A DNA stretch of 14,611 bases from an uncultured Collinsella sp. (GTDB lineage: Bacteria > Actinomycetota > Coriobacteriia > Coriobacteriales > Coriobacteriaceae): contig CABRZN010000040.1 in the NCBI GenBank assembly GCA_902475445.1, forward strand, positions 1-14,611. The letters run 5' to 3'. Below the pieces are notes generated by a model. That model was not told the origin of the DNA, ran no database searches, and saw only the letters and a program-made list of their open reading frames with translations. Every line of letters starts with the position of its first letter. Position 1 is the first letter of the stretch. Position numbers and translations under genes: made by a program. Of this stretch, positions 7,222 through 14,576 are shown piece by piece.

Positions 7222-8035
7222 CTGGCTTGCGGCCGAGGAGCGATACGAGCCCGCGGGGGCTCGGCATCGTGTGATGCAAAAGAACGTCCTGCACCTGGCG
7301 AGCCTGCTTGAGCGGGTTCGCCTGGGTGGAGGCGCGCACGAGGGCGGGTCGATGGTCGACCGCGCCCTTTCTTGCGTTTCGGCTCCGGTGCGCCTGGTGG
7401 GGATGTTCGTCTGCGTCCTGTGCGTGTGTCTGACACAGAGCCCGCTGTACCTGATGCTGATGGCGGCTATCACGCTGGTGCTGGTCGCGGTGCGCCCCGC
7501 ACGCGGGCTGCGTGCGACCTTTGTACCGGCGCTCGGTGCTGCGGGGCTCGCAGTGGTTTTGGCACTGCCCGCCCTGCTGCTGGGCGCTTCCGCTACGGGC
7601 GCCATGCTCAAGATCGCGCTCAAGACCTTCATTAATGTGTCGCTGGTGCTGGGCGTTTCGTGGACGCTTACCTGGAGCCGCATGTCGGCGGCGCTTAAGA
7701 TGTTGCGCCTGCCCGACGAGGTTATCTTTACGTTTGATATGGCACTCAAGCATATCGAGGTGCTGGGCCGAACGGCGCACGATCTGACCGAATCGGTCAT
7801 GCTGCGCAGTGTGGGCCGCGCGCCTGCGGGGTTTTCGCGCACCGACTCGGTCGCGGGTATCATGGGCATGACGTTTATCAAGGCGATGGAATGCAGCCGT
7901 GCGATGGACGAGGCCATGCTGTGCCGCGGCTTTGCCGGCGTGTATCCGGCGCCTGCACGGAGCGGCTTTGGCTGGCGCGATGCGGTTTACGCGGCCGTTG
8001 TGGCGTTACTCGCCGTGTTGTGCGCGGTGTTGTAG
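7199..8035 (+). CDS. nikQ: ECF transporter transmembrane coupling component, CbiQ/NikQ family
   Basis: T component that links the ATPase to the metal-binding subunit. The 278-residue product has hydrophobic segments around residues ~60-135. The C-terminal half has the two coupling motifs of the family: MLRSVGRAPAGF, and AMLCRGFAG near the C-terminus. Their arginines contact the ATPase in homologues. The gene overlaps the end of nikM by 23 bases, which implies translational coupling. Two starts are possible. GTG at 7193 is five bases after AAGGA, and ATG at 7199 is eleven bases after it. I chose the ATG by codon preference, but the GTG has the better spacing and would add two residues. Metal specificity follows from nikM and the operator, not from this protein. 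Confidence 0.92.
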   Translation: MAIAELPSWLAAEERYEPAGARHRVMQKNVLHLASLLERVRLGGGAHEGGSMVDRALSCVSAPVRLVGMFVCVLCVCLTQSPLYLMLMAAITLVLVAVRPARGLRATFVPALGAAGLAVVLALPALLLGASATGAMLKIALKTFINVSLVLGVSWTLTWSRMSAALKMLRLPDEVIFTFDMALKHIEVLGRTAHDLTESVMLRSVGRAPAGFSRTDSVAGIMGMTFIKAMECSRAMDEAMLCRGFAGVYPAPARSGFGWRDAVYAAVVALLAVLCAVL

Positions 8036-8079
8036 CGCGGACGGTCGAACCGTCGATGTGAGTAGGGAAGGGCGACGTT

Positions 8080-8850
8080 TTGGCAAACGATACGAATAAC
8101 GCGATGGGTGCGAGCGGTGCTGCCGGCGCTGAGACCACGCCGCTCATCGAGTTTCGCGACGTGGTGTTCTCCTATGCGGGGCATACGGTTGTCGATGGTG
8201 TGTCGCTGCAGGTCGATCGTGGTGAACTCGTTGCCCTGCTCGGTCCCAACGGCTGCGGCAAGACGACGATCATGCGCCTTATTAACGGCCTTGAGCTCAC
8301 GGACGCGGGTGCGTACCTGTTTGACGGACATGCGGTCGATGCGGCATATCTCAAGGATTCCGCGACGGCCCAGCGGTTCCATCAGCGCGTGGGCTTTGTG
8401 TTCCAGAATGCCGATGCACAGCTCTTTTGCGCCACGGTGGGCGAGGAAGTTGCTTTTGGTCCCGCGCAGATGGGGCTGCCGGCAGACGAGCTCGAGCGCC
8501 GCGTGCGCGATGCCATGGGGCTGTTCCAGGTTGCCGACCTTGCCGGCGCCTCTCCCTATCAGCTCTCGGGCGGGCAAAAGAAGCGCGTTGCGCTGGCTGC
8601 GGTGGTGTCGATGAACCCGGATATCTTGGTTCTCGACGAGCCTACCAATGGGCTCGACGAGGATTCATGCGACATCGTGGTCAATTTTTTGCTGGCCTAC
8701 GTCGCGGCAGGCAAGACGGTCTTGATGAGCACGCATCACCAGGATTTGGTGCGACGCCTGGGTGCCCGTGCAATCTATATCGATCGATATCACCATGTGG
8801 TCGAGGCGCCGGTGTCGTCGTATGGTACCGAGAGCGGCGCTGCGGAATAG
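8080..8850 (+). CDS. nikO: ECF transporter ATPase component, CbiO/NikO family
   Basis: Cytosolic ABC ATPase that powers nickel/cobalt uptake with NikQ. The 256 residues contain the full ABC set: Walker A GPNGCGKT (55-62), Q-loop glutamine 109 in VGFVFQN, signature LSGGQ (162-166), Walker B ILVLDEP (182-188) and the switch histidine in STHH (219 or 220). I chose the TTG at 8080 because AAGGG sits eight bases upstream. The in-frame ATG at 8104 has no Shine-Dalgarno and would shorten a 20-residue non-conserved N-terminus. A small GACGGT-CGA-ACCGTC hairpin (8040-8054) lies in the 44-base gap after nikQ. This is the last gene of the operon. Confidence 0.95.
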   Translation: MANDTNNAMGASGAAGAETTPLIEFRDVVFSYAGHTVVDGVSLQVDRGELVALLGPNGCGKTTIMRLINGLELTDAGAYLFDGHAVDAAYLKDSATAQRFHQRVGFVFQNADAQLFCATVGEEVAFGPAQMGLPADELERRVRDAMGLFQVADLAGASPYQLSGGQKKRVALAAVVSMNPDILVLDEPTNGLDEDSCDIVVNFLLAYVAAGKTVLMSTHHQDLVRRLGARAIYIDRYHHVVEAPVSSYGTESGAAE

Positions 8851-8870
8851 TTGCTGCGTAGAGCGTGCGT

Positions 8871-8892
8871 AGCCGCCCGCGCGGCTTTGCCG
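8871..8892 (+). terminator. Weak hairpin after nikO
   Basis: AGCCGC-CCGC-GCGGCT (8871-8886) is a six-base GC stem followed by TTGCCG and no true T run. It lies 20 bases after the nikO stop and ahead of a separate promoter. It could be a poor terminator. Confidence 0.3.
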
Positions 8893-8895
8893 TGA

Positions 8896-8904
8896 TGGTA
8901 TAGT
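8896..8904 (+). promoter_or_regulatory. Extended -10 promoter for the phospholipase-like gene
   Basis: TGGTATAGT matches the extended -10 consensus TG-N-TATAAT with five of six hexamer bases. No -35 is evident. The predicted start is near 8911, which leaves a short leader and favours the ATG at 8931. Confidence 0.5.
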
Positions 8905-8930
8905 TATCCAGGTTTTTTATGGGGGTGGCT

Positions 8931-9779
8931 ATGCCAAGCTGGAACATTCATATCGCTCAGACGGAGCGTTTGCTGGAGCGCACCGGTGCGCTTGCCAATA
9001 GCGTGCGCGACCGCAATGCCTTTTTGTTTGGCTGCGTGGTTCCGGATATCTTCGTGGGCTATATGGTCCCTGGCATCGCCGATCCCATCCCGTACCGCAT
9101 TACGCACTTTGCCAAGCCTGAACCCATCCCTAAGCCTCGTGAGCATGAGTTCTGGGATACCTATGTGGCACCGTTGCTTAAAAGTTCGCCCACCGGTGCG
9201 CCAGCCGCGGCAACCTCGATTATCGAGGAGCGCGAGCGACTGAATCGCGTGCACTATCCCCAGCGCTACAGGGATGCTGAGCCGGTTGTCGGTCCCGGCG
9301 CTCGTGAGTTTTCGCTTGCGTCCGAGGACGTGGCGCAGTCGTTGCTCGATTTGACACTGGGTGTCTGGTCGCATCTGGTGGCCGATACCGTATGGAATAC
9401 GCGCGTGAATCAGTACTTGGAGGCGCACGGCGGCAAGCCGTGCGAGGAGTTCCGCATTAAAAAGCAAGGCGACTTTGACTGGTTTGGCAAGACGCTCGGC
9501 ATCGTTTCGATTCCGCGCGCGACCGATCGCCTGTATACCGCTGCGACGCGTTTTGGGCAGTATCCCATCCATAAGGAGTATGTGCTCAAGACCATCGGAG
9601 TTATGCACGAGATCGTGCGCGAAAACCCCGGTGAGCCCGATCATCCGCCATACCGCCTTCTGACCGAGGAGTTCTTCGACGCAACGTTTACCGAGGTCAT
9701 CGAGCTGACCGAGGCGGGCTTTGCGGCTCGCGTTGCCGCTTCTGACGTTCCCGCAGTCCCTCTGATCGTTAGCTGCTAG
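8931..9779 (+). CDS. Zinc-dependent phospholipase C/D-domain family protein
   Basis: The 282-residue protein begins MPSWNIHIAQTERLLE and shows the pattern of the zinc-dependent phospholipase C superfamily: His7, Asp39 in VVPDIF, His59 in ITHF, and an HxxxD pair, His148/Asp152, in GVWSHLVADTVW. These are the likely metal ligands. No signal peptide or membrane helix is apparent, so it is probably cytosolic, unlike secreted phospholipase toxins. Its substrate is unknown. The ATG at 8931 is preferred because family members start close to MP and a GGGGGTGG tract precedes it. An in-frame ATG at 8919 is possible, but the tract would then be coding and the leader only a few bases. It is probably transcribed alone from the extended -10 site. 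Its TAG stop overlaps an antisense TAG in the palindrome CTAG. Confidence 0.85.
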   Translation: MPSWNIHIAQTERLLERTGALANSVRDRNAFLFGCVVPDIFVGYMVPGIADPIPYRITHFAKPEPIPKPREHEFWDTYVAPLLKSSPTGAPAAATSIIEERERLNRVHYPQRYRDAEPVVGPGAREFSLASEDVAQSLLDLTLGVWSHLVADTVWNTRVNQYLEAHGGKPCEEFRIKKQGDFDWFGKTLGIVSIPRATDRLYTAATRFGQYPIHKEYVLKTIGVMHEIVRENPGEPDHPPYRLLTEEFFDATFTEVIELTEAGFAARVAASDVPAVPLIVSC

Positions 9780-9886
9780 CCGGCCGGCTTAACGGTGAAC
9801 AGTTCATCCCAATTGACCAACAGCTCCCGTCGCAGGGCGTCTTCGGTGGTGCGCTCGACATCGGAAAGGTTCGCGACTGAACACAA
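9776..9886 (-). pseudogene. Possible remnant 3' end of a minus-strand gene, or a tiny ORF
   Basis: Between pyk and the phospholipase-like gene, one minus-strand frame reads as protein: it contains LSDVERTTEDALRRELLVN and then WDELFTVKPAG before a TAG at 9776-9778. GC-rich third positions (roughly 70%) and a lower-GC second position resemble real coding sequence here. No ATG or GTG with a Shine-Dalgarno precedes it. The first candidate start is a TTG at 9886 without a ribosome site, and the frame stays open upstream through the pyk terminator. I do not recognise the sequence. The best reading is the surviving C-terminus of a lost gene. Chance openness in GC-rich DNA is the alternative. Confidence 0.25.
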
Positions 9887-9916
9887 ATCGATGAAGCGGC
9901 ATATGAAGAAGGTCTT

Positions 9917-9949
9917 AAAAAAGGCCCGGAAGGCAAAACCTTCCGGGCC
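9917..9949 (-). terminator. Intrinsic terminator of pyk
   Basis: GGCCCGGAAGG (9923-9933) and CCTTCCGGGCC (9939-9949) form a perfect 11-base stem with a five-base loop. On the minus strand it is followed by six T residues (plus-strand A run 9917-9922). It lies 32 bases after the pyk stop. Confidence 0.95.
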
Positions 9950-9981
9950 CTTTGCAATGCAAATCTGCTTGCAAGTGCGAT

Positions 9982-11442
9982 TTAGCGCACCTGAGCGACG
10001 TAAGCGACGTTGGTCGAGGAGACCTTGTCCTCGAGCTGGACGCTCATGCGGGGATCGCCGGCGGTAGCGACGGTCAAATCGCCGGCCTCGACGTAGCCGA
10101 GCTCCTTAGCGGTCTCGATCGCCTTGACGATCGTGCCGTTGACGGTGCCCTGGGTAATCTCGGCCTGGTGCGGGATAACGCCCCAGTACATGATCATCTG
10201 CTGGACGGCCCACTCGTGGCGGGAGAACGCGCAGATCGGCATGTTAGGACGGAAGTGCGAGATCAGGCGTGCGGTACGACCGGTGGTCGTCGGCACGGTG
10301 ATGCACTTGGCGCCAACGGTGGTAGCCATGTTCACAGCGGACATACCCACAACGTTGTTGACGACGCGGGTGCCGTGAGCGTCAGCCGGAACCTCGAGCG
10401 GAGCGTGGGCCGGGAGGTACTTCTCGGTCTCGAGAGCAATGCTGGCCTGCATCTTGACGGCCTCGACCGGGTACTTGCCGGCAGCGGACTCGCCAGAGAG
10501 CATGACGGCGTCGGTGCCGTCGTAGATGGCGTTAGCAACGTCGGCAACCTCGGCGCGCGTCGGGCGCGGGTTCTGCTGCATGGAGTCGAGCATCTGCGTA
10601 GCGGTGATAACGGGCTTGTAGGCCGCGTTGCACTTGGCGATGATCTCCTTCTGGATGTGCGGAACGAGCTCGGGCTTGATCTCGATGCCCAGGTCGCCAC
10701 GGGCGACCATGATGCCGTCGGAAGCCTCGAGGATCTCGTCGAAGTTCTCGACGCCCAGGGCGCACTCGATCTTCGGGAAGATCGTCACGTGCTCGCCACC
10801 GTTCTCGCGGCAAAGCTCGCGGATGCCGCGGACGGACTCGCCGTCACGGATGAAGGAGGCGGCGATGTAGTCGATGTTCTCGGTCAGGCCAAAGAGGATG
10901 TCCTGACGATCGCGCTCGGTGATAGCGGGCAGCGAGATGTTGACGTTGGGCATGTTGACGCCCTTGCGCTCGCCGATCAGGCCGTCGTTCTTGACGACGC
11001 AGGTCATGTCCTGGCCGCTGACGGACTCGACCTCGAGGGCAACCAGGCCGTCGTCGATCAGGATAAGGGAACCCTTCTCGACCTCGGAGGGCAGAGCCAG
11101 ATAGTCGAGGGAGATGTGCTCGGCGGTGCCGTGGAAATCCTCGGACGTGGGCTGAGCGGTGACGACGATCTTATCGCCGGTCTTGACGGCAACCTTCTTG
11201 CCATCGACCAGAAGGCCGGTGCGGACCTCGGGGCCCTTGGTGTCGAGCAGGATGCCGACGGGCAGACCGAGCTCCTTGGAAATACGACGGACGCGCTCGA
11301 TGCGACCGTGGTGCTCGTCGTAGGATCCGTGCGAGAAGTTAAAACGGGCGACGTTCATGCCCGCCTTGATCATCTCGCGGATGGTCTCGTCGCTATCGCA
11401 GGCGGGACCCATGGTGCATACAATCTTGGTGCGCTTGTACAT
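9982..11442 (-). CDS. pyk: Pyruvate kinase
   Basis: Final ATP-yielding step of glycolysis: phosphoenolpyruvate plus ADP to pyruvate plus ATP, in the cytosol. The 486-residue protein has the N-terminal barrel (MYKRTKIVCTMGP, then NVARFNFSHGSYDEH), the inserted B domain (about 70-165) and the active-site segment VMVARGDLGIEI (about 240-255). The substrate-loop motif ATQMLDSM is near residue 280, followed by RPTRAEVADVANAIYDGTDA. The C-terminal allosteric-type domain runs from about 345 and includes TTTGRTARLISHFRP. The length is standard, without the extra PEP-synthase-like tail of Bacillus enzymes. A GGAGG Shine-Dalgarno lies about five bases before the ATG at 11442. The gene is monocistronic, with its own promoter and a strong terminator. 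Confidence 0.98.
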   Translation of the reverse strand: MYKRTKIVCTMGPACDSDETIREMIKAGMNVARFNFSHGSYDEHHGRIERVRRISKELGLPVGILLDTKGPEVRTGLLVDGKKVAVKTGDKIVVTAQPTSEDFHGTAEHISLDYLALPSEVEKGSLILIDDGLVALEVESVSGQDMTCVVKNDGLIGERKGVNMPNVNISLPAITERDRQDILFGLTENIDYIAASFIRDGESVRGIRELCRENGGEHVTIFPKIECALGVENFDEILEASDGIMVARGDLGIEIKPELVPHIQKEIIAKCNAAYKPVITATQMLDSMQQNPRPTRAEVADVANAIYDGTDAVMLSGESAAGKYPVEAVKMQASIALETEKYLPAHAPLEVPADAHGTRVVNNVVGMSAVNMATTVGAKCITVPTTTGRTARLISHFRPNMPICAFSRHEWAVQQMIMYWGVIPHQAEITQGTVNGTIVKAIETAKELGYVEAGDLTVATAGDPRMSVQLEDKVSSTNVAYVAQVR

Positions 11443-11505
11443 TCAGACCTCCATCTGACATCGTCTTGCGCTGATAGATAAACCATAAGAAATAAAACCG
11501 AGATG

Positions 11506-11536
11506 ATTATAACGAAATGCCGACCGAATACCCCAA
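11506..11536 (-). promoter_or_regulatory. Promoter of pyk
   Basis: The minus strand carries a perfect TATAAT (plus 11506-11511), with TTGGGG (plus 11531-11536) 19 bases upstream as a poor -35. It predicts a start near 11499 and a leader of about 57 bases to the pyk ATG. Confidence 0.6.
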
Positions 11537-11736
11537 AAAATCGACCGTATGCCGAATTAGAAGTTCATTTTTTGCGGTAAAAACGGTATATGAAAAATCT
11601 TTACCAACCGTTCTGACCGCTGCTATCTGGGCGATATTTCAGTTTGACGATGCGCCGAAGAAAAAACGTTTTATCAATGTTGAGCATCACACGGTCTGCA
11701 TCGTTGCACTCGAGCCGTGTTTCCAATTGGAATGTT
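11537..11736. other. AT-richer intergenic region with a TTCCAATTGGAA palindrome
   Basis: This divergent intergenic stretch is clearly lower in GC than its surroundings. It holds interleaved inverted words (GGTAAA/TTTACC and AACGGT/ACCGTT around 11576-11612) and a perfect 12-base palindrome TTCCAATTGGAA (11721-11732) just upstream of the ATPase -35. The palindrome may be an operator. A 75-codon open frame on the plus strand (11517-11744) has no Shine-Dalgarno and atypical codon use, so I leave it out as a gene. Confidence 0.45.
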
Positions 11737-11766
11737 TTGGCTAGACGCGCCGCTTTGGGGTACCAT
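11737..11766 (+). promoter_or_regulatory. Candidate promoter of the Ca2+ ATPase
   Basis: TTGGCT (11737-11742), an 18-base spacer and TACCAT (11761-11766) give a modest -35/-10 pair. The predicted start, near 11773, is just before the first base of the structured leader at 11776, which supports both calls. Confidence 0.4.
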
Positions 11767-11775
11767 AGCTCCACT

Positions 11776-11877
11776 ATCAACTGCCGCTCAGCACGGCAGC
11801 CTTGATGAGCCCTTGCCCTTCTCCTGGGAATTATGATCGGGCATCAATCTGCTGAGTGGCCCGAATCCCAGGAGGGG
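11776..11877 (+). promoter_or_regulatory. Structured 5' leader of the Ca2+ ATPase: two hairpins with complementary loops, Shine-Dalgarno sequestered
   Basis: Hairpin 1: ATCAA-CTGCCG (11776-11786) pairs with CGGCAG (11794-11799) and, after a CC bulge, TTGAT (11802-11806). Its loop is exactly CTCAGCA (11787-11793). Hairpin 2: CTCCTGGGA (11821-11829) pairs with TCCCAGGAG (11866-11874), extendable by two G-T wobbles and one C-G to 11818/11877. An asymmetric internal loop follows, then TCGGGC (11837-11842) with GCCCGA (11859-11864). Its 16-base loop contains TGCTGAG (11850-11856), the perfect complement of loop 1. The AGGAGGGG Shine-Dalgarno (11870-11877) lies entirely in the lower stem. A role in controlling translation of the pump is inferred. 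I cannot match it to a riboswitch class; the manganese-sensing yybP-ykoY family also precedes cation ATPases and uses loop docking, but I do not see its conserved sequences. Confidence 0.6.
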
Positions 11878-11884
11878 ACTCTAT

Positions 11885-14566
11885 ATGCAAAAGGAATACC
11901 TGTCCGCCGCGGCGGAGGTACTCAGCGACCAAGGTGTCGATGAGAACCTCGGCCTGAGCAACGACGAGGCGTCGTCGCGCCTCGCCAAGACAGGCCCTAA
12001 CAAGCTCGATGAAGCCGAGAAGACGCCGTTGTGGAAGCGCTTCTTTGAGCAGATGGCCGACCCCATGGTTATCATGCTGATCGTTGCCGCCGTCATCAGT
12101 GCACTCACGGGCATGGTCAAGGGTGAGGCGGACTTTGCCGACGTCGCCATCATCATGTTCGTCGTTATCGTCAACTCGGTGCTGGGCGTGGTTCAGGAGG
12201 CCAAGAGCGAGGAAGCTCTCGAGGCATTGCAGGAGATGAGCGCCGCGCAGTCCAAGGTGCTGCGCGACGGCAAGCTCGTGCACCTGCCGAGCGCCGAGCT
12301 CGTGCCCGGCGATGTGATCATGCTCGAGGCGGGCGACTCCGTCCCGGCCGACTGCCGCGTGCTCGAGAGCGCCACGATGAAGATCGAGGAGGCCGCCCTT
12401 ACCGGCGAGTCCGTGCCCGTAGAGAAGCACGCCAACGTGATCGAGCTTGCCGCGGGCACCGATGACGTGCCGCTCGGCGACCGCAAGAACATGTGCTACA
12501 TGGGCTCCACCGTGGTGTACGGTCGCGGCCGCGCCGTCGTGGTCGGCACCGGCATGAACACCGAGATGGGAAAGATTGCCGGCGCCCTGGCCGAGGCCAA
12601 GGAAGAGCTCACGCCGCTGCAGGTGAAGCTTGCCGAGCTCAGCCGCATCCTCACCATCATGGTGATTATCATCTGCGTCGTGATCTTTGGCGTTGACATC
12701 CTCCGCCACGGCGTGGGCAACGTCCTTACCGATCCGACTGCCTTGCTCGACACCTTTATGGTCGCTGTCTCGCTCGCCGTCGCTGCCATCCCCGAGGGTC
12801 TGGTCGCCGTCGTGACCATCGTGCTGTCGCTTGGCGTGACCAAGATGGCCAAGCGCCAGGCGATTATCCGCAAGCTCTCTGCCGTCGAGACCCTTGGCTG
12901 CACGCAGACCATCTGCTCCGACAAGACCGGCACCCTTACCCAAAACAAGATGACCGTCGTCAAGCACGAGCTCGCTGCGCCCAAGGAGAAGTTCCTGGCC
13001 GGCATGGCGCTGTGCTCCGATGCTCAGTGGGACGAGGAGCTGGGCGAGGCCGTGGGCGAGCCGACTGAGTGCGCGCTTGTCAACGATGCCGGCAAGGCGG
13101 GCCTCACTGGCCTGACTGCCGAGCATCCGCGCGTGGGCGAGGCCCCGTTTGACTCGGGCCGTAAGATGATGTCCGTGGTCGTCGAGACCCTGGACGGCGA
13201 GTATGAGCAGTACACCAAGGGCGCGCCCGATGTGGTGATCGGCCTGTGCACCCATATCTACGACGGCGACAAGGTCGTTCCACTGACCGAGGAGCGTCGT
13301 GCCGAGCTCGTGGCCGCCAACAAGGCCATGGCCGACGAGGCCCTGCGCGTGCTGGCGCTGGCAAGCCGCACCTACACCGAGGTCCCGGCCGACTGCAGCC
13401 CCGCCGCGCTCGAGCATGACCTGGTCTTTTGCGGCCTGTCCGGCATGATTGACCCGGTCCGCCCCGAGGTCGGCGACGCCATCCGCGAGGCGCACGACGC
13501 CGGTATCCGCACCGTCATGATCACGGGCGACCACATCGACACCGCCGTGGCCATCGCCAAGCAGCTGGGCATCGTCGCCGATCGCAGCCAGGCCATCACC
13601 GGTGCCGACCTCGATCGCATGAGCGACGAGGAGCTCGACGCGCACATCGAGGATTACGGCGTGTACGCCCGCGTCCAGCCCGAGCACAAGACCCGCATCG
13701 TCGAGGCTTGGAAGTCGCGCGACCAGATCGTGGCCATGACGGGCGACGGCGTCAACGACGCTCCGTCCATCAAGCGCGCCGACATCGGCGTGGGCATGGG
13801 CATCACCGGTACCGATGTCACCAAGAACGTCGCCGACATGGTGCTTGCCGACGACAACTTCGCCACCATCATCGGTGCCTGCGAAGAGGGCCGTCGCATC
13901 TACGACAACATCCGCAAGGTCATCCAGTTCCTGCTTTCGGCCAACCTTGCCGAGGTATTCTCGGTGTTTATCGCCACGCTCATCGGCTTTACCATCTTCC
14001 AGCCGGTGCAGCTGCTGTGGGTGAACCTGGTCACCGACTGCTTCCCCGCGCTCGCGCTGGGCATGGAGGATGCCGAGGGCGACATCATGAAGCGCAAGCC
14101 GCGCAACGCCAAGGACGGCGTCTTTGCCGGCAATATGGGTCTGGACTGTGTGGTCCAGGGCCTAATCATCACCGTGCTGGTGCTGGCGAGCTTCTTTGTG
14201 GGCGTGTACTTTGACATGGGCTACATCCACATCGCCGATATGATTGCCGGCAATGCCGACGAGGAAGGCGTGATGATGGCGTTCATCACGCTCAACATGG
14301 TCGAGATTTTCCACTGCTTCAATATGCGCAGCCGTCGTGCGTCGCTGTTCACCATGAAGAAGCAGAACAAGTGGCTGTGGGCTTCCGCCGCGCTGGCACT
14401 GGTGCTGACGGTGATCGTAACCGTGCAGCCGACGCTTGCCGAGATGTTCTTTGGCCCCGTGACGCTTGAGCTCAAGGGCGTTGTCGCTGCCCTGGGCCTG
14501 GCCTTCCTGATCATTCCGCTGATGGAGATCTACAAGGCGATCATGCGCGCGGTGGAGAAAGAGTAA
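11885..14566 (+). CDS. Calcium-translocating P-type ATPase (P2A, SERCA-like)
   Basis: Membrane pump that uses ATP to export Ca2+ from the cytosol. The 893 residues carry the full P-type plan: cation ATPase N-terminus, actuator motif TGES (173-176), phosphorylation motif DKTGTLT with Asp346, and hinge TGDGVNDAP (619-627). There are about ten membrane helices. All the calcium ligands known from mammalian SERCA have counterparts: Glu304 in IPEGL (M4), Asn687 and Glu690 in SANLAEV (M5), Asn714, Thr717 and Asp718 in NLVTD (M6), and Glu807 in MVEIFHCFN (M8). Both calcium sites therefore look intact, unlike some bacterial one-site pumps. The ATG at 11885 lies nine bases after AGGAGG, which is inside a strong hairpin. 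The gene is monocistronic as far as seen. Confidence 0.95.
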   Translation: MQKEYLSAAAEVLSDQGVDENLGLSNDEASSRLAKTGPNKLDEAEKTPLWKRFFEQMADPMVIMLIVAAVISALTGMVKGEADFADVAIIMFVVIVNSVLGVVQEAKSEEALEALQEMSAAQSKVLRDGKLVHLPSAELVPGDVIMLEAGDSVPADCRVLESATMKIEEAALTGESVPVEKHANVIELAAGTDDVPLGDRKNMCYMGSTVVYGRGRAVVVGTGMNTEMGKIAGALAEAKEELTPLQVKLAELSRILTIMVIIICVVIFGVDILRHGVGNVLTDPTALLDTFMVAVSLAVAAIPEGLVAVVTIVLSLGVTKMAKRQAIIRKLSAVETLGCTQTICSDKTGTLTQNKMTVVKHELAAPKEKFLAGMALCSDAQWDEELGEAVGEPTECALVNDAGKAGLTGLTAEHPRVGEAPFDSGRKMMSVVVETLDGEYEQYTKGAPDVVIGLCTHIYDGDKVVPLTEERRAELVAANKAMADEALRVLALASRTYTEVPADCSPAALEHDLVFCGLSGMIDPVRPEVGDAIREAHDAGIRTVMITGDHIDTAVAIAKQLGIVADRSQAITGADLDRMSDEELDAHIEDYGVYARVQPEHKTRIVEAWKSRDQIVAMTGDGVNDAPSIKRADIGVGMGITGTDVTKNVADMVLADDNFATIIGACEEGRRIYDNIRKVIQFLLSANLAEVFSVFIATLIGFTIFQPVQLLWVNLVTDCFPALALGMEDAEGDIMKRKPRNAKDGVFAGNMGLDCVVQGLIITVLVLASFFVGVYFDMGYIHIADMIAGNADEEGVMMAFITLNMVEIFHCFNMRSRRASLFTMKKQNKWLWASAALALVLTVIVTVQPTLAEMFFGPVTLELKGVVAALGLAFLIIPLMEIYKAIMRAVEKE

Positions 14567-14576
14567 CGTACCTGTC

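Noticed and set aside
11517..11744. 75-codon plus-strand frame in the pyk-ATPase intergenic region
   Set aside because: It overlaps the pyk promoter region, has no Shine-Dalgarno, uses AT-rich codons unlike its neighbours and contains no motif I recognise. It is more likely noncoding.
11776..11877. ATPase leader as a standard yybP-ykoY manganese riboswitch or a T-box
   Set aside because: The conserved yybP-ykoY sequences I remember and the T-box sequence are absent. I leave the element unclassified until a covariance-model search is run.
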